From: Halovenus sp.
GTDB taxonomy: Archaea > Halobacteriota > Halobacteria > Halobacteriales > Haloarculaceae
DNA: 9,049 nucleotides
Assembly: GCA_003551265.1 (NCBI GenBank)
Contig: PUMG01000151.1
Span: forward strand, 1-9,049
Direction: 5' to 3'
Shown here: one piece after another, positions 1 through 4,476 of the stretch
Numbering within the stretch: the first letter of the stretch is position 1
Layout of the letters: every line of letters begins with the position of its first letter
Notes under the pieces: generated by a model
Seen by the model: only the letters and a program-made list of their open reading frames with translations
Database searches by the model: none
Told to the model about the DNA's origin: nothing
Program-made: the position numbers and the translations under genes

Positions 1-900
1 GACAGATGCAACGACACAGACGGTGACGAGACCGACGAAGACGGCGATAGAGAGTTCGAACGCGAACGGCTCTCCGGTCGCCTCGATGGTCTCCCCTCGC
101 TGCCAGAAGTACGCAATCGAGGCGGCGATACCACCGATAATCAGTCCGATAACCAGCCCGATGAGTCCCTCGCGCATGAAGTGACGAGTCGCGTTTCTGT
201 CGTCGATGTGACCGAGCGCGAGACCACGGACGAAGATGGTCGACGCCTGCGTACCGACGTTGCCACCCATGTCCATAATCACGGGGATGAAAAACGCGAG
301 TGCGGTGACCGCCGCGAGCGTTTCCTCGTACTGTTCGATGACAAGCCCGGCCAGCAACCCGCCCGCAAGCGCGACGATGAGCCAGGGCAGGCGAAGACGG
401 AGAATACGCGAAATCGACGATTCGAGAATCGCGTTGCTCCGCGACGCCTCCACGTCCGTGAACGAGAAACCCGCGCTTTTGAGGATGTCCTCACTCGCCT
501 CTTCCTCGACGACGTCGAGCATCTCTTCGGTCCGAAGGATGCCGACCATCTGGTCGCGGTCGTTCACGACCGGCAACGCGGGATAGTCGAGGTCGCTCAT
601 CTGTCGGGCGGCGAGTTCGGGGTCTGCACCCTCGTTGACAGTCACGAGGTTGGTCTCCATGTGCTCGGACACCAGGTCGTCTTCGGGCGCGTTGAGCAAC
701 TCACGCAGCGAGAGCACGCCCACGAGCCTGTCGGCATCGTCTTTCACGTACACGTAGTAGACAGTGGTCTCGTCGTCCTCCGGTTCGTACCTGCGGAATG
801 TGTCGATAGCGATGCCGACGAACGTGTCGTCATCGACGACGACGTACTCGTCGTCCATCACCTCTCCGGCGGTGTCGGCGTGCTCTTCAGCGACCGTCAT
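1..900 (-). CDS. mgtE: MgtE-family magnesium transporter, C-terminus cut by window edge
   Basis: Inner-membrane Mg2+ channel/transporter of the MgtE (SLC41-like) family. The 300 residues seen start with two CBS domains (about 11-68 and 76-134; the first opens with DTAGEVM and contains GVLSLRELL, the second contains ALPVVNDRDQMVGIL). A connecting helix (about 129-165, EEEASEDIL) follows, then membrane segments at about 168-188, 195-222, 242-265 and 282-300+. The family signature PVIMDMGGNVGTQAS lies at 206-220. The last membrane helix, which carries the conserved acidic Mg2+ site in Thermus MgtE, is off-window. The ATG at 900 is chosen because AGGTGA lies 5 nt upstream; the frame stays open to 1080 but has no ATG there and the extra residues do not resemble the family. 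Bacterial MgtE has a superhelical Mg2+-sensing N domain of about 130 residues before the CBS pair, and it is absent here. Family call secure; exact cation inferred. Confidence 0.93.
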   Translation of the reverse strand, partial: MTVAEEHADTAGEVMDDEYVVVDDDTFVGIAIDTFRRYEPEDDETTVYYVYVKDDADRLVGVLSLRELLNAPEDDLVSEHMETNLVTVNEGADPELAARQMSDLDYPALPVVNDRDQMVGILRTEEMLDVVEEEASEDILKSAGFSFTDVEASRSNAILESSISRILRLRLPWLIVALAGGLLAGLVIEQYEETLAAVTALAFFIPVIMDMGGNVGTQASTIFVRGLALGHIDDRNATRHFMREGLIGLVIGLIIGGIAASIAYFWQRGETIEATGEPFAFELSIAVFVGLVTVCVVASV

Positions 901-905
901 TGCTC

Positions 906-911
906 TCACCT
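906..911 (-). promoter_or_regulatory. Ribosome binding site of mgtE
   Basis: On the minus strand AGGTGA ends 5 nt before the ATG at 900 and matches the haloarchaeal anti-SD complement GGAGGTGA. It fixes the start codon and implies that the transcript has a leader, since many haloarchaeal mRNAs are leaderless and lack such a site. Confidence 0.6.
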
Positions 912-999
912 GTCTGGCTTCCTCCGTACACTTCGCCTCGGCTGTGTGACCGGACGATGGTCTCGCCGTCTGCGAACTGCCTGCCCGTTCGAGTACGCT

Positions 1000-1019
1000 G
1001 TTCTTCGTGTCGAAGTAAC
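1000..1019 (-). other. Hairpin in the mgtE leader
   Basis: On the minus strand GTT-a-CTTCG-ACA-CGAAG-AAC forms an 8-bp stem with one bulged base and a 3-nt loop. It lies between the presumed mgtE promoter and its RBS, next to a second potential stem at 1024-1038. Function unknown; it may be RNA structure in the leader. Confidence 0.45.
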
Positions 1020-1023
1020 TGCT

Positions 1024-1038
1024 GTATGTCTGGCATAC
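1024..1038. repeat. Inverted repeat GTATG-N5-CATAC
   Basis: Perfect 5-bp arms around TCTGG. The same half-sites recur at 1103-1126. It could be a regulator operator or, in RNA, a stem in the mgtE leader. Confidence 0.45.
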
Positions 1039-1057
1039 GCGCGGCGTTTTAGGCGCA

Positions 1058-1077
1058 TCTAAAAAATAGCTTGCTAT
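1058..1077. promoter_or_regulatory. AT-rich core of the divergent mgtE/aroE promoters with palindrome
   Basis: ATCTAAAAAATAGC (1057-1070) reads on the minus strand as GCTATTTTTTAGAT, a TATA-like element. A start about 26 nt downstream would give mgtE a leader of about 135 nt. On the plus strand the same element could serve aroE with a leader of roughly 55-60 nt. It overlaps the perfect palindrome ATAGC-TT-GCTAT (1066-1077). No second convincing TATA box is seen in the gap, so promoter use is inferred. Confidence 0.45.
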
Positions 1078-1102
1078 CGACTACGTTCGTTGTGATGTAG
1101 GC

Positions 1103-1126
1103 ACATACCAGACACAGCACGTATGT
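1103..1126. repeat. Inverted repeat ACATAC-N12-GTATGT
   Basis: Perfect 6-bp arms at 1103-1108 and 1121-1126, upstream of aroE. It shares the CATAC/GTATG half-site with the dyad at 1024-1038, on the other side of the promoter core. Possible regulator site. Confidence 0.4.
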
Positions 1127-1137
1127 CGGCGGGAGAC

Positions 1138-1142
1138 GAGGT
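1138..1142 (+). promoter_or_regulatory. Ribosome binding site of aroE
   Basis: GAGGT lies 6 nt before the ATG at 1149 and supports that start and a leadered transcript. Confidence 0.5.
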
Positions 1143-1148
1143 TCGTGT

Positions 1149-1973
1149 ATGGACGTCTACGGACTCATCGGGAACCCGGTAAAGCATTCGCTTTCGCCAC
1201 CGATGCACGAAGCGGCCTACGACGAACTCGGGCTCGACGCTCGCTACGTGACGTTCGAGCCACAGCCAGACGAGGGAGTGCAGGCAATCGAAAGCGCCGC
1301 AACGCTCGGCGTTCGGGGGGTGAACGTGACGGTTCCGTTCAAACAGGACGTGCTCGCAGCGGTCGAACCGACGGCGGTGGCCAGACGAATCGGTGCCGTG
1401 AACACGGTCGACCTGTCGAGTGACCCACCGCAGGGACACAACACCGATGCGCCGGGACTACGTCGAGCGCTCGAACACCACGGAGTCGCACTCACCGGCC
1501 GTGCAGTCGTCGTCGGTGCAGGTGGAGCGGGGCGCGCCGCAGCGTTCGCACTCGCAGACGAGGGGATGACAGTCGACGTTGCCAACAGAACCGTCGAACG
1601 GGCGACATCGCTCGCGAAGGACGTGACTGAGAGCGACACACCGGGGAGTGCAACCGGGGCGTCTCTCGACTCGCTATCCACGGTGCTCGCCGACGCTGAC
1701 GTTCTGGTCAACGCGACGACGGTCGGCATGGACGAAGACCGCTCACCGGTTCCCGCGAACGCGCTTCACGACGGACTCGCTGTTCTCGATGCGGTCTACT
1801 CTCCGGTGTCGACACGACTGCTGCGCGATGCTGATTCGGCTGGTGCAACGACAGTCGACGGCCTGTGGATGCTCCTGTACCAGGGCGTCGAAGCGTTCGA
1901 GTTCTGGACAGGACAGGACGCTCCACTCGAAACGATGAACAGTGCGCTCCGTGCTCGTGTGGACTTCTCGTAA
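1149..1973 (+). CDS. aroE: Shikimate dehydrogenase (NADP+)
   Basis: Cytoplasmic enzyme reducing 3-dehydroshikimate to shikimate, the fourth step of the shikimate pathway to chorismate. Full length at 274 residues, normal for the family. The N-terminal substrate domain opens with [16 protein letters not shown], with shikimate-binding serines 14 and 16. NVTVPFK places the catalytic lysine at Lys65, and GHNTD places its acidic partner at Asp100. The Rossmann domain has GAGGAG at 123-128 and NRT at 146-148, the usual NADP phosphate-binding motif. Gln245 in LLYQGVEAF contacts shikimate in known structures. The ATG at 1149 is supported by GAGGT upstream and by the conserved N-terminus. The next gene starts 75 bp later behind its own TATA-like element, so aroE is probably not strictly co-transcribed with the pab genes, though its product feeds the chorismate they use. 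Confidence 0.97.
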   Translation: MDVYGLIGNPVKHSLSPPMHEAAYDELGLDARYVTFEPQPDEGVQAIESAATLGVRGVNVTVPFKQDVLAAVEPTAVARRIGAVNTVDLSSDPPQGHNTDAPGLRRALEHHGVALTGRAVVVGAGGAGRAAAFALADEGMTVDVANRTVERATSLAKDVTESDTPGSATGASLDSLSTVLADADVLVNATTVGMDEDRSPVPANALHDGLAVLDAVYSPVSTRLLRDADSAGATTVDGLWMLLYQGVEAFEFWTGQDAPLETMNSALRARVDFS

Positions 1974-2017
1974 CTCTCACAACCGGGTGTCGTCGCAAGT
2001 GCAGACGTGCCTCCTTG

Positions 2018-2025
2018 AATTTATG
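2018..2025 (+). promoter_or_regulatory. TATA-like box of the HhH-pabA-pabC operon
   Basis: AATTTATG is centred near 2022, about 26-27 bp before the ATG at 2049, the usual distance to a haloarchaeal transcription start. This fits a leaderless mRNA beginning at that ATG rather than at the ATG at 2040. Confidence 0.5.
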
Positions 2026-2048
2026 TAACTCGCAGTGCAATGTCGGGT

Positions 2049-2534
2049 ATGAGCGCCAGAACGTTGATACAAAAAATCAAGCGGGTGTTCGGACTGTCCG
2101 ATGGCACTGGCTCCGACCTCGAATCTGAGTCTTCTGTCGAGGAGACGGAGGTCACCGTCGAACGCACCGCCGAGACGACACCGGCTGAGACTGACTCCGA
2201 ACCGTCCTCAGTCAGTGACGAAACAGAGTCTGCTACCGAAGACAGCGACCAGTCTGAGCCAGACTCTCCCGAGTCTGTTTCTTCTGAATCCAAAACCGAG
2301 TCTCCCGAGTCTGAGTCTTCTGAATCCGAACGCGCCGACGAGGATTCCACCGGGACGGGCGAACCGGTCGAGAAAATCAAGGGAATCGGGCCGACGTACC
2401 GCGACAGACTCGTCGCCAGCGGCTTCGAGACGGTCGACGACGTCGCCGCGAGCGATCCGGAAACCGTTGCAGCGGCCGCAGAAACGTCCGAGGGTCGAGC
2501 CGAAGACTGGATCAAGCGGGCACAGAACCGATGA
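2049..2534 (+). CDS. Acidic protein with C-terminal helix-hairpin-helix domain
   Basis: 161 residues from ATG 2049; an in-frame ATG at 2040 would add three. Three parts are visible. A basic amphipathic N-terminal helix (about 1-15, TLIQKIKRVFG) comes first. A low-complexity linker very rich in Ser, Glu, Asp and Thr (about 25-104) follows and is probably disordered. The C-terminal domain (about 107-160) has the motif IKGIGPTYRDRL and resembles the helix-hairpin-helix fold of topoisomerase/DNA-repair type (Pfam HHH_5-like). Such domains usually contact the DNA or RNA backbone, but none of the sequence gives a specific role. The linker holds a 36-bp near-perfect duplication. The stop codon overlaps the pabA start (ATGA, 2531-2534), so the two genes are translationally coupled. 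Domain call fairly firm; link to p-aminobenzoate synthesis only positional. Confidence 0.85.
   Translation: MSARTLIQKIKRVFGLSDGTGSDLESESSVEETEVTVERTAETTPAETDSEPSSVSDETESATEDSDQSEPDSPESVSSESKTESPESESSESERADEDSTGTGEPVEKIKGIGPTYRDRLVASGFETVDDVAASDPETVAAAAETSEGRAEDWIKRAQNR
2262..2333 (+). repeat. Tandem 36-bp coding repeat in the HhH protein linker
   Basis: Two adjacent 12-codon units, 2262-2297 and 2298-2333, match at 30 of 36 bases by my count. They encode DSPESVSSESKT and ESPESESSESER. A shorter related stretch (TCTGAGTCTTCTG) occurs earlier, near 2125-2137, and again inside the second unit. The linker therefore seems to have grown by local duplication. Confidence 0.8.
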
Positions 2535-3163
2535 AGGTCCTGGTCATCGACAACTACGACTCGTTCGTGTACAACCTCGTCCAGTACGTCGGCGAGGTTG
2601 TCGTGGGCCACTGGCCCGATGGCGAGGTCGTTGTCCGCCGGAACGACGCGCTCGACCTCGATGCAGTCGATGCACTCGACCCCGACGCGATCGTCATCTC
2701 ACCGGGACCGGGGACGCCCGCCGAAGCAGGCGTCTCGATTCCGCTGTTCGAACACCGGACGTATCCAACGCTCGGCGTCTGTCTCGGTCACCAGGCACTG
2801 TGTGCGGCCCACGGCGCACCAGTCGGCCACGCTGAGTCGGTCGTCCACGGAAAACCCTCGACTGTCTCACACGACGGCGAGGGCATCTTCACGGGATTGC
2901 CCGACGAGTTCGAGGTCGGGCGCTACCACTCGCTGGCAGTCGAGCGCGAGGACCTCCCCGACGGCCTCGTCGAGACGGCACACACGACCGACGAGGAACA
3001 CGTCGTCATGGGTGTTCGACACGAAACGCGACCCCACGTCGGTGTCCAGTTCCACCCCGAGAGCATTCTTACCGACGTCGGGTTGCACCTCGTCGGTAAC
3101 TTCCTCGATATCTACGTCGACGGCGTGCGTGTCGATGTCGAAATGAACCCCGACATCCGATGA
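2531..3163 (+). CDS. pabA: Aminodeoxychorismate/anthranilate synthase glutamine amidotransferase subunit
   Basis: Class I glutamine amidotransferase that hydrolyses glutamine and passes ammonia to a chorismate-binding partner (PabB or TrpE). The 210 residues are full length for the family. Visible motifs: VIDNYDSFVYNL at the N-terminus, oxyanion loop SPGPGTP (57-63), nucleophile Cys84 in GVCLGHQ, the PabA/TrpG-specific HGK (106-108), RYHSL (131-135), and the catalytic His175 and Glu177 in QFHPES. All triad residues are present, so it should be active. It overlaps the HhH gene upstream and the class IV aminotransferase gene downstream, both through ATGA. The PabC-like neighbour favours p-aminobenzoate over tryptophan synthesis, but sequence alone does not separate PabA from TrpG and one subunit may serve both. 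No chorismate-binding partner gene is in the window. Confidence 0.93.
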   Translation: MKVLVIDNYDSFVYNLVQYVGEVVVGHWPDGEVVVRRNDALDLDAVDALDPDAIVISPGPGTPAEAGVSIPLFEHRTYPTLGVCLGHQALCAAHGAPVGHAESVVHGKPSTVSHDGEGIFTGLPDEFEVGRYHSLAVEREDLPDGLVETAHTTDEEHVVMGVRHETRPHVGVQFHPESILTDVGLHLVGNFLDIYVDGVRVDVEMNPDIR

Positions 3164-4023
3164 GCGAATTCTTCCACGTCGACGGCGAGGTCGTTCCGGC
3201 GAACGAGGCGACGGTCAGCGTCCGGGACCGCGGATTCATGTACGGCGACGCTGGGTTCGAGACCGTCCGGGTCTACGGCGGAGAGCCGTTCGAGTGGGAG
3301 CAACACGCTTCCCGTCTGGCACACACCTGCGAGACGCTCGGGTTCGGCGACGCAGTGCCTCCCGCTGACGACCTGCGCGAGCGCGTCGTCGAGACTGTTG
3401 TGGCGAACAACCTGACCGAGGCCTACACGCGGTTGTCTGTCACGCGGGGCGTCCAGCCCGGGAAGTTGACGCCTGCCGACGAGGTCGAGCCGACTGTCGT
3501 CGTTGTCGTCTCCGGGTTACCGCGTGGGGGTGTCGATGGCGAGCGCGTCTGGGACGGGCCCGCGACGGTGCAGACGGTCGAAACCCGGCGGGTGCCTGCC
3601 ATGTCCATCCCGGCAGGGCTCAAGACCCACAACTACCTGAACGGGATTCTCGGTCGCCTCGAACTGGATGGTTCCGACGAGGCGCTGTTTCTCTCCGTCG
3701 ACGATTTCGTCACTGAGGGGGCAACGAGCAATCTGTTCTTCGTCCGCGACGGCACGCTCTGTACGCCGAGCACCGAGTTGCCGTTACTGCCCGGGGTCAC
3801 CCGCGATGTGGTGCTCACGTTGGCAGACGATATGCCAGTCGAAACCGGTCGGTACGAGTCGACTGTCTTCGAGGATGCCGACGAGGTGTTCCTCACCAAC
3901 TCGACGTGGGAACTCCGTCCGGTCGAGACGCTCGACGAGTGGTCGTTCGACATCGGACCAGTCACCCGGCGTCTCCAACGACGCTTCGACGAGTACGTTG
4001 AAGCGCAGTGTTATCGCGTCTAG
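3160..4023 (+). CDS. pabC: Class IV PLP aminotransferase, probable aminodeoxychorismate lyase
   Basis: PLP fold-type IV enzyme of 287 residues, full length. Lys155 in IPAGLKTHNYLN is the expected Schiff-base lysine. TEGATSN (185-191) contains the conserved Glu186 that contacts the PLP pyridine nitrogen, and LPGVTR (210-215) the phosphate-binding loop. VRDRGFMYGDAGFET (21-35) is the usual N-terminal signature. The family includes 4-amino-4-deoxychorismate lyase, branched-chain aminotransferase and D-amino acid aminotransferase. The ATGA coupling to pabA makes the lyase role (release of pyruvate to give p-aminobenzoate for folate) most likely. Branched-chain aminotransferase activity cannot be excluded from motifs alone. 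The TAG stop interlocks with the stop of the convergent zinc-finger gene inside one CTAG. Confidence 0.88.
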   Translation: MSEFFHVDGEVVPANEATVSVRDRGFMYGDAGFETVRVYGGEPFEWEQHASRLAHTCETLGFGDAVPPADDLRERVVETVVANNLTEAYTRLSVTRGVQPGKLTPADEVEPTVVVVVSGLPRGGVDGERVWDGPATVQTVETRRVPAMSIPAGLKTHNYLNGILGRLELDGSDEALFLSVDDFVTEGATSNLFFVRDGTLCTPSTELPLLPGVTRDVVLTLADDMPVETGRYESTVFEDADEVFLTNSTWELRPVETLDEWSFDIGPVTRRLQRRFDEYVEAQCYRV

Positions 4024-4181
4024 TGCGATTTCGGTCCGTGGTCGTACTGACAGGCTGGGCAGACAGCGTATCCGAGTTCGTTGTAGGTGACCGCCCGAGC
4101 GAGATACGTGTTGTGACAGCCGTCGCACTCGAAGACGCTCCCTGCGGTATCTGCCCGTTCGGAAAGCTCCAGGTGGGACAT
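4020..4181 (-). CDS. Small zinc-finger protein, 53 residues
   Basis: Short gene convergent with pabC. The product has two Cys pairs: C19-x2-C22 (CDGC) and C41-x2-C44 (CPAC), 18 residues apart, a spacing suited to one zinc-ribbon or rubredoxin-like site. The region before the first pair is acidic and the end is HGPKSH. It belongs to the general class of haloarchaeal one-domain zinc-finger microproteins with CPxC-type motifs. I do not recognise a specific family and assign no function. ATG at 4181 is the only ATG; the frame stays open upstream without a good start. Its codons follow the haloarchaeal pattern, and the Cys pairs argue against a chance frame. It shares CTAG (4020-4023) with the pabC stop, so the two genes overlap by 4 bp tail to tail. 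The only promoter-like signals are weak ones in the gap upstream. Confidence 0.8.
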   Translation of the reverse strand: MSHLELSERADTAGSVFECDGCHNTYLARAVTYNELGYAVCPACQYDHGPKSH

Positions 4182-4277
4182 ACCGCCGTATTCAGAGCGA
4201 TTACTGATAGTTTGAACTCGATTAACGGTTCGGTAGGACTTTCTTAACGGGCAGTCTCATACGGACGTTTGTGACCA

Positions 4278-4282
4278 TTTTT
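4278..4282 (+). terminator. Possible T-tract terminator for the pab operon
   Basis: TTTTT in CCATTTTTGACC. Haloarchaeal termination often uses U-tracts. It is about 255 bp past the pabC stop and would require transcription through the antisense strand of the zinc-finger gene, so the call is weak. Confidence 0.2.
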
Positions 4283-4295
4283 GACCCTTCCTCAT

Positions 4296-4313
4296 AGAGT
4301 CGTTCGCAACTCT
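4296..4313. repeat. Inverted repeat AGAGT-N8-ACTCT
   Basis: Perfect 5-bp arms with 8-nt loop, directly abutting the next hairpin at 4313-4336. Its left arm and loop start (4296-4306) can alternatively pair with 4390-4400. Confidence 0.5.
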
Positions 4314-4336
4314 TTTCGGCCAGTTCCAGCCGAAAA
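4313..4336. repeat. Hairpin TTTTCGGC-N8-GCCGAAAA
   Basis: Perfect 8-bp inverted repeat (4313-4320 and 4329-4336) around an 8-nt loop. The right arm is shared with a second perfect hairpin, AGCCG-AAAA-CGGCT (4328-4341), so the two cannot form together. On the minus strand it lies downstream of the helicase and upstream of the zinc-finger gene. It could be a terminator, a leader switch or a protein site. Confidence 0.55.
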
Positions 4337-4381
4337 CGGCTCTCACAGTCCCAGCCAACAGTCTCTGTCGCCGTGGTGGAA

Positions 4382-4389
4382 TATAATTA
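4382..4389 (-). promoter_or_regulatory. TATA-like element upstream of the zinc-finger gene
   Basis: Minus-strand TAATTATA is the most AT-rich element of the gap. A start about 26 nt downstream would give an RNA beginning near 4358, containing the hairpins at 4313-4341, about 175 nt before the zinc-finger ATG. The element is nearly symmetric, so plus-strand use is possible. Confidence 0.35.
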
Positions 4390-4476
4390 CGAACGACCCT
4401 ATCAGCTACTGGGCTGTTACAGTGGGTGAAACGTGACATCTCTCTTCCTGGCGGTAGCGAATCACGACCGTCCGTA

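Larger units (their letters stand above)
4182..4476. other. Noncoding, AT-richer gap between helicase and zinc-finger genes
   Basis: About 295 bp without a convincing gene. It contains the helicase 3' region, the upstream region of the zinc-finger gene, a T-tract at 4278-4282, inverted repeats at 4296-4313, 4313-4336 and 4328-4341, a long-range pair at 4296-4306/4390-4400 and a TATA-like element at 4382-4389. A 60-codon minus-strand frame here is basic and unlike the neighbours. Confidence 0.7.

Noticed and set aside
181..1062. 293-codon plus-strand open frame opposite mgtE
   Set aside because: It mirrors the mgtE codons and has no family motif; the minus strand encodes clear CBS and MgtE signatures.
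1074..1439. 121-codon minus-strand frame across the aroE start
   Set aside because: His/Arg/Trp-rich product with no motif, opposite the conserved aroE N-terminus, and it would block the divergent promoter region.
4257..4439. 60-codon minus-strand frame in the noncoding gap
   Set aside because: Its product is basic and Arg/Trp-rich, unlike the acidic proteins around it, and it spans the inverted repeats, which better explain the sequence.
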